Assembly (NCBI RefSeq): GCF_000284515.1
Contig: NC_017668.1
Location: forward strand, 4,030,001 to 4,094,000
Direction of reading: 5' to 3'
DNA from: Halobacillus halophilus DSM 2266
Lineage (GTDB): Bacteria > Bacillota > Bacilli > Bacillales > Halobacillaceae
Length of the DNA: 64,000 bases
Under the pieces are notes generated by a model. The model ran no database searches, was not told the DNA's origin, and saw only the letters and a list, made by a program, of their open reading frames with translations. How positions within the stretch are numbered: position 1 is the stretch's first letter; each line of letters begins with the position of its first letter. This document shows, one piece after another, positions 25,885-35,665 of this stretch. Both the position numbers and the translations under genes were made by a program.

Positions 25885-28800
25885 ACTTAATCTTTGCTAG
25901 TACATTATAAAATTTAGCGTAGTTCATTTTAACACCATCGTCTAAATCAATATCAATTTGTTCATTCGCATAAGTAGCTAAATGCTTATCAAACTCTTGT
26001 AGTTCATCAATCTTTTTCTGAAAAGCTGTCCTAGATTTTTCTAAGCTACGACGATCAGTCGCGGATAAACTTGGATTAGCTAAACGTGTATCAATCATGT
26101 CAATTTCATTTTGGTATTTCGATTGAATTTCTTGTAAATGCTCAAACCGAATCGTTGCCATTGTATCTGGTTGGTAACGATGCATATAGATGAGCGTTCG
26201 CAAACCTTTTTGTTTACCTGAATCAACTAACCAATAAATTGGTCGTTTTTGATAGGTTTTACAATGGTTTTTAAAAAATTCGTCTAAGAAATAACGGCGT
26301 AGTCGTTCTTCTGGTGACTCATTTTTCTTTATTATTAATGATTCAGCTAACCATTCCATATTTTCATCTACTGTATCTGGACTAAAGGTAACTGAGAGAA
26401 ACTCACGTAAACGTACAATAATATCTTTATCAAAGTAATGATCATCTGTTAATTGAATCAGACCATAATGGTTTGGTATAAATTTTTGATAAATCGATTC
26501 ATCAAATTGACCACCTGCATAAGCGAGCCCTTCAACATCTAATGAGTAACGGCCCATGACACAACCAATAAAGTAAGATAAAAATGATTTAGTATTATTT
26601 ATACGACTTTCATTTCTTATTGTAATATCTTTTTCTTCAACTTTTGGAGATAACTCCCCTTCTAAACCATAAGTCTTGATAAATATTTCATTTAAACTTT
26701 GCTCATTTTTTCTTAGTTGCTGAATGTAGTTATTAACTTTTTCTTTCCAACAACTATTTGCCTCAGAAATTTTTTCAATTTCTTTTATATTAGTTATAAA
26801 TGGGTGTTGTTTAAAATCCCATGATATTTCATATGACTCCCATTCATCCTTGGCTATTTGTACACTGCTCTCTACTAACTCTTTTACTAAATTTCTATTA
26901 GTTGGTTCAATGATTGGTAAACTTTTTAAATCGCCGGTTTGAAAACTAATGGTTGGGTTTAATAGCTCTAACATTTCACTTGAAACTTTTGAAGTTAAAA
27001 AGCCTAAAATGATAGATAAAAAATCTTTGTTATTAGTAAATAAGGAAGAACCTTTGACATCAAAAATAAAGCCTTTCGGTGAATATCTTATTCCAAAATA
27101 CTGTGAGTTAACATCCGACCATGTCAAACCTTCTCTAAAGTAAAAATTAATGTTTTTAACCGTCCTAGTGTAATTCTTGTATTTGCTAGTTGCAAGTTCT
27201 TTTATTTCTTCTCCATCTTTTTCCCAATTTACCACATAGTACTGATTTCCATACCATTTTCTATAGGCACCTCCTTTATTATATGGGAACCATTTTTTAT
27301 TACTATTTTTAGCTTCGATAAGGTTGGACATATTAAAACCAATATCTTCAACCCCAACCTCATACCATAACCTCAAAAACCTATCGTTGTTTCCAGTTTG
27401 TAAACCCGCCCTTGGTTGGGCAATACCCCCTAGTTCATTGTGATTTTTAAAAGCTGATTTTACAGATTCCGTTGCCCAATAAGCAATGCGATTACCAGGA
27501 AAATTAAAAAATTCTTCACTTTTATGAATGTATTTATATGACCTATTTTCTTTAGCCGCCTCTTTAACTAAGGAAGAAAGTTCGGTAGATTTATATTTTG
27601 AAAGTTTCAGGTAGACCCCCAAAGTACTTTTGGTTTGTTTATGAGCTACAAAAGCACAAATTGGAACAGTTGCTTCACTAAATGCAGAATAATTTAAATG
27701 AATTAAGCTTGATAATGCAGATTTTTGTAAAAGGTTTTTTCTTAATTTCTCGTGAGTAGATATGAACATCCATGTATATGGTGTAACTAATACAAAGTAA
27801 CCATTATCTTTAGTTATAGTTTTGGTCTGATATATAAACGAAGAATACAAGTCAGTTTTATAATCTTTATACTTTTCATTCATATATTTTTTCAGCACTT
27901 TGTTGTATCTACTATGATAGGGCGGGTTAGTTATAACCACTTCATATCTTTGATATAATAAATTAGCTTGTTCGATTATAGGTAATAACTTGACCTTTAG
28001 TTCTTTGATATAAGATTCATCAAGTAAATTAACTTTTTGGTCATCTAAGTTATATAAACGATTAATCCATTCCTCATAAGGTAATTCAATTGGATTTATT
28101 AATGACCCAAATTGTTTTCCATTCTCAAATTGGCTTAATAATTCGTTGATGAATGACTTTTCCATTTTATTTTCTGCAAAATAATTAATAGCCTCCTCAG
28201 ATAATGTTTGATCAGCCTCTACTATTTCATATACGTTCAATTTTGGACTCTTACCTTTTCGACTAAGCCTTGAAATAAAACGTGGTTGTTTTTCAGCTGC
28301 CTTCATCAGGAGTGCAAAGTTCGCAATTTGCTGAGCACGTTTATCTATATCCAAACCGTAGAGATTGTTTTCCAAAATTAACTGTGGTATTTCTCTTGAT
28401 GGATAACCTGCTTCTTCATACATATCGTATAACATATCAAAAGAGTAAATTAAAATGTGTCCAGACCCACACGCGGGGTCCATAATTTTCAAATCTTCTA
28501 ATGAATCAAACCTGGGATATAGATGATGGTTTTCTTTATGTTTAAAATAATACTCCCAATGCTGTGACAGTTGATTATCTTCGTATTTCTCATCGTAAAG
28601 TTTTCCTAATGAATTTTGTACCATGTATTGTACAATCCACTTAGGTGTGAATAATTGAGTTACTACAGGTAAGTCTTCCTTTTTCACTGCATTATTTCTT
28701 AGTCCACCAACTTGTTCCTTCTTTTCAGACATGTAATATTGGTACAGCCAGCCTAATACTTCGACATTATCTGAACGCACACCGTCTTCACGTACATGAT

Positions 28801-29401
28801 AGAAGTTTTCATCAGACAATTCATTTACAATTTTACGTATAATCGACTCCTGGTCTAATAAATAATCGGGTAATAATAGCTCTGTATAATCTTCAATCTT
28901 TTCAAATAAGAAAGGCAGTAGCTGGTTTAAAGCATTACACTGGGCAATGAGCAAACTTCGATAGGCTTTTTCATTATCTCCTTCTTGTATGCTTTCACTC
29001 ACTTTTTGATGTTTAACATCTAAATTCATAGTTTCAAATTGCAATAAAATGTCAGGATCATTTTTACCCGTACTACTTGATAGCACGTTGACTTTATCCG
29101 GTAGATAATTGTTTACTTCCATATAGCGCATAGCAATAATTCTGTTAAACCACGTATATGAAATTTCCTCGATTAATTGATTGTATCCTACGTTGTTCAA
29201 ACGTTGTTGTAATGTACGAAAAGATTGCTTCATTTCTGTATCATATGATTTACCGTTCACGTACAATTGTCCGTAGTTTTCTTCAACCTTCAATTCCTGA
29301 TCATTTTCAGTAATGCCGTATTGCTCTGCTTTCAATGAAACTTTATCTATCAGGTCACGCCTGGCTTCTACAGCAAATCTCTTCAACTCTGCTTTATTCA
29401 T
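25883..29401 (-). CDS. pglX: BREX adenine-specific DNA methyltransferase PglX
   Basis: 1172 residues from the ATG at 29401 (AGAGGTGAAACG upstream); the frame extends 15 codons further without a good site. SAM-binding motif MDPACGSGHILIYSFD near residue 305 and catalytic NPPY motif (VVITNPPYHSRYN) near residue 490 identify an N6-adenine methyltransferase. The C-terminal two-thirds include the target-recognition region (PRAGLQTGNNDRFLRLWYE, then FQTGDLKSLPIIEP). PglX methylates a non-palindromic site on host DNA so BREX can tell self from phage. It is full-length for the family and intact. Confidence 0.95.
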   Translation of the reverse strand: MNKAELKRFAVEARRDLIDKVSLKAEQYGITENDQELKVEENYGQLYVNGKSYDTEMKQSFRTLQQRLNNVGYNQLIEEISYTWFNRIIAMRYMEVNNYLPDKVNVLSSSTGKNDPDILLQFETMNLDVKHQKVSESIQEGDNEKAYRSLLIAQCNALNQLLPFLFEKIEDYTELLLPDYLLDQESIIRKIVNELSDENFYHVREDGVRSDNVEVLGWLYQYYMSEKKEQVGGLRNNAVKKEDLPVVTQLFTPKWIVQYMVQNSLGKLYDEKYEDNQLSQHWEYYFKHKENHHLYPRFDSLEDLKIMDPACGSGHILIYSFDMLYDMYEEAGYPSREIPQLILENNLYGLDIDKRAQQIANFALLMKAAEKQPRFISRLSRKGKSPKLNVYEIVEADQTLSEEAINYFAENKMEKSFINELLSQFENGKQFGSLINPIELPYEEWINRLYNLDDQKVNLLDESYIKELKVKLLPIIEQANLLYQRYEVVITNPPYHSRYNKVLKKYMNEKYKDYKTDLYSSFIYQTKTITKDNGYFVLVTPYTWMFISTHEKLRKNLLQKSALSSLIHLNYSAFSEATVPICAFVAHKQTKSTLGVYLKLSKYKSTELSSLVKEAAKENRSYKYIHKSEEFFNFPGNRIAYWATESVKSAFKNHNELGGIAQPRAGLQTGNNDRFLRLWYEVGVEDIGFNMSNLIEAKNSNKKWFPYNKGGAYRKWYGNQYYVVNWEKDGEEIKELATSKYKNYTRTVKNINFYFREGLTWSDVNSQYFGIRYSPKGFIFDVKGSSLFTNNKDFLSIILGFLTSKVSSEMLELLNPTISFQTGDLKSLPIIEPTNRNLVKELVESSVQIAKDEWESYEISWDFKQHPFITNIKEIEKISEANSCWKEKVNNYIQQLRKNEQSLNEIFIKTYGLEGELSPKVEEKDITIRNESRINNTKSFLSYFIGCVMGRYSLDVEGLAYAGGQFDESIYQKFIPNHYGLIQLTDDHYFDKDIIVRLREFLSVTFSPDTVDENMEWLAESLIIKKNESPEERLRRYFLDEFFKNHCKTYQKRPIYWLVDSGKQKGLRTLIYMHRYQPDTMATIRFEHLQEIQSKYQNEIDMIDTRLANPSLSATDRRSLEKSRTAFQKKIDELQEFDKHLATYANEQIDIDLDDGVKMNYAKFYNVLAKIK

Positions 29402-29449
29402 CGTTTCACCTCTGTATGTAGAGGGGAGATAATTTACCTGCCCCATGGA

Positions 29450-32400
29450 TTATGATTTAACAAAATAGTATGTTTGTAATTCTCTTATTAAATTTCTTTT
29501 TAATGACTCAATTGCCCGCTCCAAGTCTTCTTCAGAATCAATACTATCAACTTGGTTAAAGAAAGAATCATATAATTCTCGCTCGGTAATAACCTTTGGT
29601 TCTCTCTTAACAGCATCTGATTCCTCTCTTAATTCTTTAAGCATCTGCCGTGTTTTGACTTTTGTACAATCAATCAGCTCTCTTAATTGTTGTTGATTGA
29701 TACGCGCACTGGAAATACGTTCACTTTCCTTTATCTTTTCATAAAGCTGACTAGCTTTGTTCGTTCTTAATTGGATGTATTCTGTTATAGTTTCATATTC
29801 TGAATATTGATCATTTAGGGTCTCTAGTTCATTCATAGATTTATTAGATTGTACAAGTACTGCCTGTTTTTGATTATTGGTTTCATCTTGGATAAGGTTC
29901 TTCAGGTTATCCACTAACTTTGGTAACTGACTGATATCTTTGGTTGGTTCTTCCTGTAACAAAATTTGTTTCATCCGTCGTACGATTTCACCTAGCTCAT
30001 CATTATGAATGACTTCTATGTCCTGTTCATGTTCAACTAAAGCTTTAACCGCTTCATCAAACTTGACGATAGGATTTCCTTCATAAAAGCCTTGAAGCTT
30101 CTCTAAAATGTCATACCACTCTTCAATATCATCTTCGTACTGTATGAACGTGCGACAAAATTGCTCTGGATCTCGGTTAGCCAGTAATTTTTGTGTTCCA
30201 TTGACTACAGTTCTTATATCACTTTCGCCAGGATACGGATATTCACTTGTGGTATCCTGTTGGCGTCTTCTTTCACGTACCTTTTCAATAGGACGAACAA
30301 ATTCTTCTTCTACTTTTTCTCTTATTAACTCGTCATAAGAATCATACGTATCGTACGGTTGAGTAATCGAAAAGAAATCTCGTACAAGTGCAATCAGTTC
30401 TTGTTTCAGCTTATTATCCATTTCTACAATTGGAAGAACAACTATGCGATCGCGTTCAGACAATTTTTCTAATCGATCATAAAATTGGTTTGATTTAGGT
30501 GTAAAAGGTTCTCCCGCATACATAAACCGTACTTTCCCTGCATTCATTAACCCCATTAAAATACCGATCGTATCTTTTTCTTCCCAACCATAAGGAATCG
30601 TCTTATATTTTTGCACGACTTGTTTTAGTGTTCTTTGATCATGAAAACGTTCAAGTTCTTCTATAAAATACTTCATCTCATCCATTGCATTCTTATTTGT
30701 GTCGCTAAACAAACTTTGTTGTCCCAAATCCTTTACGACTTGCTCCCATTCTTTCTTGTTGTCCTTAAAGGATATAGGCTTTTCAATATAATCTAATTTC
30801 TCAAATGTACTACGAACCAACATATTCATAGCCTGATCGATTTTGTTTTCAAACTTGCCACTGAAATCACGACGTTGACCTTGAATGTAAAAGCTGGCAT
30901 TGTCACATGCTTTGGCCAACAGTTCTTCAGCTTTTTCTGCGAATTCATCCACTTCTCCAAGTTTTAATTCATAAATCCGCTTTTGCTGCTGTGAAGTTGT
31001 ACTAGTTTGCTTGCGTCGTACATAACTATCTACCTGTTGAATATATGCAAGAGCCCTCTCTGCTTCTGCAACTAGATCTTTGTTCAGGAGAACGATTAAA
31101 TACCCAGAATTTGCCTTAGAAATCGCTTCTGAATCTGTCATTCCCTCAGAAAAAACTTGTATGGTCAATTCGTGGTTCATCTGTCCTTTCACATAACTGT
31201 CAAACCGCTTATTAAAATTAAAATGTTTTGTCTGGCCATTATACTTATATTCATATTTCGGGTGAAGGTACATGGCATTAAAAAAGAGATTGCCTAATCG
31301 TTCTTTCACAGCAGAACCGTTGTAGTCTTCTACGCGTATTTCACGATTAATTTCTTGTTCTTCGTCTGATAAGAATGAATAGGAACCATCTGCGTGCTGC
31401 TCAATGAACATTATAGTCTGAAGCCGATTCAACGATTCTTTTATTTTGTATTCCAGCGGTTGGCGTTCATCGTAAACCGTTTCAATCATGAGTGTTGCAA
31501 TGTTGCTTGGTGTAGATTTGATTTCATCGATTCCTTTGATTAGATAGAGAACTTCCAAAACTTTTACGTCGTACTCTTCTAACCCTTCCTGGTTACGGGC
31601 ACGATCTTGCGCTCTTGCGATTGTACCCGTAATCGATGATTCAAGGTAATCACGAATAGAAGGATAAAATTCTGCCATAGTAACCATATTATCTACATTT
31701 TCTTCAGCATTTAATTGGGCAGCTTCCTGGAAAGCTTTAAGTAAGGAACGTTCACCTCGAGAGGTGTGCTGCCCACCTTCTCCCAGATTACGGATTTTGG
31801 TGAAGACTAACTGCAGTAACTCAATTTGATAAGGAACAAATGGGTAAAAGGAAACGAATTCTTCGATATTACGGTAACCGGAACGCAATTGAGTGTTATT
31901 CGTATCAAAAGCCAAACGGTTATGAATCAGTTTTCCTTCTTGGTCATGAATAGTATTTAGTGTATCAGCACCAACTGGTTCTTTCTCCAAAAGACGTTTT
32001 TTAATTACTTCATCTGTATTCGCACTGGATAAGTTAATTTTTGTCTCAAAACGTCCTTGGATTTTAGAAAAGTCTTTCGTACTGTCTAAATCCGATACGG
32101 TTGACTCAAGTTTTTCCTGTGATGTGACGATTATCCATGCCTGACCATGGCATAAATCCCCTAGTTTTTCTGTAATTGTTTGTAGATTGAGCATTAAGCT
32201 TGTGTTGTTGCCAATATACTGCCCAATTTCATCGGCAAGGAAAACGATACGATAATCTGGTCCCTGACTTTTACAATAATCAGCAACGAGTTCTGCAACT
32301 CGTTGAGCATCAATAGAAAACCATTCTCTGCTCATATCAAAGAATGTTTCCGCCGTATCTTGGTCATAACCTACTGTTTCAAGAGCTTTTATAACTTTTC

Positions 32401-33013
32401 TTTTACGTAATAAAATTTTCAAACGGAGTTCTTCCCAAGACTTACCGTTTTGATCAAAGATTGTTTGTTTGAATTCTTCGTATTTCCCATCACTATCTAG
32501 TTGGCGTTCCATCTCAGCAACCCATAAGGTATCTGAATATCCTAAATGATTATTAAACACTCTCAGAAACACTTCGATAATACGCTCTTTTTCCGAATCC
32601 TTAGAAGAAGATGTAGAACGTGAATCGATATTGAATAATAATGCATCCGATTTTTTCTCGGATACTTGTTGCATCATGTTCAGAAGCTCCTGGTTTTCGG
32701 ACTTGTTTTCAAAATAATCAGCAGGTGTTTTACCTGCAATTGTCTGATTATGTAATAAATAAGATAGGATCTTTAAGAAGTGTGATTTACCAGACCCAAA
32801 GAAACCCGAAATCCATACACCCACTTTTGTTGAGGGTTGATTATAGACAGCTAAATAATTCTTATAAAATCTCTCAAGATAATGCTCACTTTCTTCGGTC
32901 AGGACGTATTCATCCAATTCCGTTTCCACTACGTCCTCTTCTACTTGTTCAGCCTGAACGACGTTATTAATTGGACGAAATATATCTTTTTCAAATAGAT
33001 CTTTAATCTGCAT
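29450..33013 (-). CDS. brxC: BREX ATPase BrxC
   Basis: About 1187 residues from the ATG at 33013, with GGAGGGG upstream; the ATG three bases earlier is equally usable. P-loop FFGSGKSHFLKIL near residue 72 and Walker B VFLADEIGQYIG near residue 259 give an AAA+ ATPase of the BrxC/PglY (DUF499-related) class. The C-terminal half is largely coiled coil. BrxC is a core BREX component whose ATPase activity is thought to organise the complex. It ends 48 bases before pglX and follows brxB by 13 bases. Confidence 0.93.
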   Translation of the reverse strand: MQIKDLFEKDIFRPINNVVQAEQVEEDVVETELDEYVLTEESEHYLERFYKNYLAVYNQPSTKVGVWISGFFGSGKSHFLKILSYLLHNQTIAGKTPADYFENKSENQELLNMMQQVSEKKSDALLFNIDSRSTSSSKDSEKERIIEVFLRVFNNHLGYSDTLWVAEMERQLDSDGKYEEFKQTIFDQNGKSWEELRLKILLRKRKVIKALETVGYDQDTAETFFDMSREWFSIDAQRVAELVADYCKSQGPDYRIVFLADEIGQYIGNNTSLMLNLQTITEKLGDLCHGQAWIIVTSQEKLESTVSDLDSTKDFSKIQGRFETKINLSSANTDEVIKKRLLEKEPVGADTLNTIHDQEGKLIHNRLAFDTNNTQLRSGYRNIEEFVSFYPFVPYQIELLQLVFTKIRNLGEGGQHTSRGERSLLKAFQEAAQLNAEENVDNMVTMAEFYPSIRDYLESSITGTIARAQDRARNQEGLEEYDVKVLEVLYLIKGIDEIKSTPSNIATLMIETVYDERQPLEYKIKESLNRLQTIMFIEQHADGSYSFLSDEEQEINREIRVEDYNGSAVKERLGNLFFNAMYLHPKYEYKYNGQTKHFNFNKRFDSYVKGQMNHELTIQVFSEGMTDSEAISKANSGYLIVLLNKDLVAEAERALAYIQQVDSYVRRKQTSTTSQQQKRIYELKLGEVDEFAEKAEELLAKACDNASFYIQGQRRDFSGKFENKIDQAMNMLVRSTFEKLDYIEKPISFKDNKKEWEQVVKDLGQQSLFSDTNKNAMDEMKYFIEELERFHDQRTLKQVVQKYKTIPYGWEEKDTIGILMGLMNAGKVRFMYAGEPFTPKSNQFYDRLEKLSERDRIVVLPIVEMDNKLKQELIALVRDFFSITQPYDTYDSYDELIREKVEEEFVRPIEKVRERRRQQDTTSEYPYPGESDIRTVVNGTQKLLANRDPEQFCRTFIQYEDDIEEWYDILEKLQGFYEGNPIVKFDEAVKALVEHEQDIEVIHNDELGEIVRRMKQILLQEEPTKDISQLPKLVDNLKNLIQDETNNQKQAVLVQSNKSMNELETLNDQYSEYETITEYIQLRTNKASQLYEKIKESERISSARINQQQLRELIDCTKVKTRQMLKELREESDAVKREPKVITERELYDSFFNQVDSIDSEEDLERAIESLKRNLIRELQTYYFVKS

Positions 33014-33026
33014 CATTTTCCCCTCC

Positions 33027-33575
33027 TCATGAAATTCGAGATAGTTGATAGTCATCTTCATAATCCAGAATACTGAATAACTTCAACCTTAACCCTGTAA
33101 ATTCCCCTGGGTAAAAAAGCACGATAGGCTTCTTGTACCCTTTACTTGAAATAGCTTTTAATAACTGGCTTGATCTTAAGAAAGGGTGTGCTGTGCCAAC
33201 ACCAGTAATGAAAATTAGCTCCGCTTCTTCTGTCATATCTTTAAATTGCTGGATCATTGTATTACCCTCGTTAAGAATTGGCTCGATTACATCATTTAAC
33301 CCACGTAGACCCTCCTCTTCAGCCACTTCATACAATTCTTCCATTTCATCCTCTTCAAAAAAGGAGAGCAGAAACTCAAATAAGTTCACCTCTCTAATAT
33401 TTACCTTGGTACGTTTCAACATGTTTTTTAAATATACACGTACTTGCAACTCGTCCTGCGGCGGATAATCCAGTACAAAATGAGGAATATCACTCCCGAT
33501 GCCTTTGGGGTTCGTGAATCCTTCCTGGTTGATCCTCTTCTCCATTTGCTCTAAGCGTTCATATGTCGATTTCAT
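33027..33575 (-). CDS. brxB: BREX protein BrxB (DUF1788)
   Basis: 182 residues, matching the DUF1788/BrxB size of about 190-200. The C-terminal part FITGVGTAHPFLRSSQLL, then KKPIVLFYPGEFTGLRLKLF, is characteristic of BrxB. The middle is acidic and helical (FEEDEMEELYEVAEEEG). It overlaps the brxA stop by four bases. BrxB is needed for BREX defence in studied type 1 systems, with no catalytic motif known. Confidence 0.92.
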   Translation of the reverse strand: MKSTYERLEQMEKRINQEGFTNPKGIGSDIPHFVLDYPPQDELQVRVYLKNMLKRTKVNIREVNLFEFLLSFFEEDEMEELYEVAEEEGLRGLNDVIEPILNEGNTMIQQFKDMTEEAELIFITGVGTAHPFLRSSQLLKAISSKGYKKPIVLFYPGEFTGLRLKLFSILDYEDDYQLSRIS

Positions 33576-34174
33576 AATTCATTCACCTTTTCTAAGACTG
33601 TAAAAGAATATAATAAAGGATCATTCTTTTCAGCATATGTTCTTAAGGATTGAGTCATATGTATCGGATTTATTGAATATTTCGTCTGATCCACCTTTTC
33701 AATCATCTTGGCTTCTTTAAAGAACAAGCTTAATGACCTTATAAGACGCTTAATTGTTTCAGGTCTCCAGTTACTAACTTTGTCGTCTGTATTAGCCTTT
33801 TCTTCAAAGAAATAATGAAAGTCATTCGCATATAACGACTCTTGAAGTTCATATTTATAGACGATTCTTTCCCAATAAAACTCTAAAGGAATGCGATACA
33901 CATCCAAAAAAGAATACAATGTCAAAGCCTTCCTGTCGTAATCAACGGCACTTAAAAAATGTTGTTGTAGTTCATCACCTAGGACTGCCGCTCGTCTATA
34001 CACCATATTATATCTATTCTTTATACTGACTGGGCTTCGCAACTGGAATAGATTCTTCTCAGTTACTTCTTCTAATATTTCATTCTTAGTTTTATTTTGC
34101 TTCATGAGTTCAATAACGATATACATCTCATGTTCTGACCATTTTTCTTTAGTAAATCCGGCTGAATAGTGCAT
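33572..34174 (-). CDS. brxA: BREX protein BrxA (DUF1819)
   Basis: 200 residues from the ATG at 34174, preferred because AGGTGA sits six bases upstream; the GTG nine bases earlier overlaps that site. The sequence YSAGFTKEKWSEHEMYIVIE and the later SPVSIKNRYNMVYRRAAVLG match BrxA. This protein family has a winged-helix-containing fold and binds DNA. It is the second gene of the leftward operon, after the small leader gene, and is followed by brxB with a four-base overlap. Confidence 0.92.
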   Translation of the reverse strand: MHYSAGFTKEKWSEHEMYIVIELMKQNKTKNEILEEVTEKNLFQLRSPVSIKNRYNMVYRRAAVLGDELQQHFLSAVDYDRKALTLYSFLDVYRIPLEFYWERIVYKYELQESLYANDFHYFFEEKANTDDKVSNWRPETIKRLIRSLSLFFKEAKMIEKVDQTKYSINPIHMTQSLRTYAEKNDPLLYSFTVLEKVNEL

Positions 34175-34201
34175 ACTTTTCACCTACATTCTCTTTCCCT
34201 C

Positions 34202-34462
34202 TCATTTATTACGGTTAGAGAGAATTTTGTTTACAACTTCTAACCTTCGTTTACCACATTGTTGCTTTAAAACAGTTGTAAAATCCCCGTCCTTTAAAAA
34301 CTTAGTGTCGTTGTTTTTATAAAGGTTATGTACCAGCCCTATCATCTGTTCTTCTTCGATCTCGTCGTTCCAATATCGATCGATAACATTATTAATTGAT
34401 GAAGCCAGATCTCTTTGTGTTTTATGGAAGAGTTTTATACCCACCCAGTCCACCTCACTCAT
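34202..34462 (-). CDS. Small leader gene of the BREX operon (TIGR04540-like)
   Basis: 86 residues from the ATG at 34462. An in-frame TTG at 34516 is rejected because it coincides with the -35 hexamer of the operon promoter. The core KTQRDLASSINNVIDRYWND, then EEEQMIGLVHNLYKNND, then TVLKQQCGKRRLEVVNKIL, strongly resembles the uncharacterised TIGR04540 family as I recall it. It is helical and basic at the end. It lies 27 bases before brxA on the same transcript, so a regulatory or BREX accessory role is plausible. Confidence 0.65.
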   Translation of the reverse strand: MSEVDWVGIKLFHKTQRDLASSINNVIDRYWNDEIEEEQMIGLVHNLYKNNDTKFLKDGDFTTVLKQQCGKRRLEVVNKILSNRNK

Positions 34463-34487
34463 CTTACTTTTTTTATACTTATCTCTT

Positions 34488-34516
34488 ATTTTATAGGTAG
34501 TTCTATGGTTGCACAA
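34488..34516 (-). promoter_or_regulatory. Predicted sigma-A promoter of the BREX operon
   Basis: TTGTGC (-35, 34511-34516) and TAAAAT (-10, 34488-34493) on the minus strand, spaced by 17 bases, about 25 bases before the ATG of the small leader gene. It is the only good promoter seen upstream of brxA. The 220-base region to the divergent ABC gene holds no other clear element. Confidence 0.55.
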
Positions 34517-34736
34517 TAGCTAGCAGATAAATATACAAAAATTTTCCTAGACACCACATTTTATCTTCACACAAGGAATGATGGTTGTTTCATCAGCGTC
34601 TGGGAAGATAGCGGTTGTCATATTACTGTGGATTTATAGTTTTATTTTTCTAATATTCTGAAACCTCTAATCACCGGCATACGTATGAGAGTCAGTTAAT
34701 AATAATTACGGTGTTAGAGGGAAAGGAGACAGTTCT

Positions 34737-35648
34737 GTGATCAAGGTAGAAAACATCAGCAAGCACTACGGCTCACTACAAGCACTCGACAACATCAGTT
34801 TCACCATCACCGAAGGCACCTGCTTCGGACTCGTGGGACCAAATGGCGCCGGCAAGTCGACGCTCATGAAGATTTTATCCGGCATTTTACTTAATTTTGA
34901 TGGGGACATTCATGTGAGAGATTGGCAGGTTTCGAAGGACCGCCTCAAGATTAAGCAGCAGATCGGCTATATTCCTCAGGAGATCTGCCTGGAGGATACG
35001 CTGACTGCTCGTGATAACCTGATCCTTTTTGGCAACTTGTATGGATTAAAAGGAAAAGAACTGCAGCGCCGGATGGATGAGGTGCTTGATCAGATCGGCT
35101 TAACGGACAGGGTAAAAGATAAAGTCATGACGTTCTCAGGCGGGATGAAGCGCCGATTGAATATTGGCTGCGCGCTTTTGCATAAACCAAGCATCGTCAT
35201 TATGGATGAGCCGACCGTTGGCATTGACCCGCAGTCGCGGAATTCGATTTTTTCGATTATTCATCAACTGAAGGCTGAGGGGAGCACGATCATCTACTCC
35301 AGTCACTATATGGAGGAGGTCGAGCTGCTGTGTGACAGCATTGGCCTCATTGATAAAGGGCAGCTCATGGAGTTCGGCCGGATGGAAGAGTTGTTAGAGA
35401 AATATGCGAAGCCTTCGTTGTTTATTGCGGGAGAGGGCATTGAGCTTGAGATGCTGAAAAACTTTGGAGAGGCAGAAGCGAAAGGAAACGGCTATTTGCT
35501 AAATAGTGACGAGCCGCTTCTCACGCTGGAGAAATTGGTGGCGCACTGTCGGGAACACCTTTTGGAACCACGCAGGTTGGAGCTTTATCAGCCGCGGCTC
35601 GAGGATATTTTCTTCAATTTGACCGGCACGCAATTAAGAGACGCTTAG
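34737..35648 (+). CDS. ABC transporter ATP-binding protein (ABC-2 type)
   Basis: 303 residues from a GTG preceded by AAAGGAG. Walker [15 protein letters not shown] (about 33-46), Q-loop YIPQE, signature TFSGGMKRRLNIG, Walker B IVIMDEPTVGID, H-loop YSSHYMEE: a complete nucleotide-binding domain. The extra C-terminal region (about 215-303), ending LEDIFFNLTGTQLRDA, is typical of ATPases partnered with ABC-2 permeases for drug or lipid export. It is cotranscribed with the permease 17 bases downstream. Higher GC than the BREX genes suggests it is host-like rather than part of that system. Confidence 0.9.
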   Translation: MIKVENISKHYGSLQALDNISFTITEGTCFGLVGPNGAGKSTLMKILSGILLNFDGDIHVRDWQVSKDRLKIKQQIGYIPQEICLEDTLTARDNLILFGNLYGLKGKELQRRMDEVLDQIGLTDRVKDKVMTFSGGMKRRLNIGCALLHKPSIVIMDEPTVGIDPQSRNSIFSIIHQLKAEGSTIIYSSHYMEEVELLCDSIGLIDKGQLMEFGRMEELLEKYAKPSLFIAGEGIELEMLKNFGEAEAKGNGYLLNSDEPLLTLEKLVAHCREHLLEPRRLELYQPRLEDIFFNLTGTQLRDA

Positions 35649-35665
35649 GAAAAGGAGGAATCCCT

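Noticed and set aside
34463-34516. TTG start adding 18 residues to the BREX leader gene
   Set aside because: The TTG is part of the -35 hexamer of a good promoter and has no ribosome site; the ATG at 34462 is preferred.
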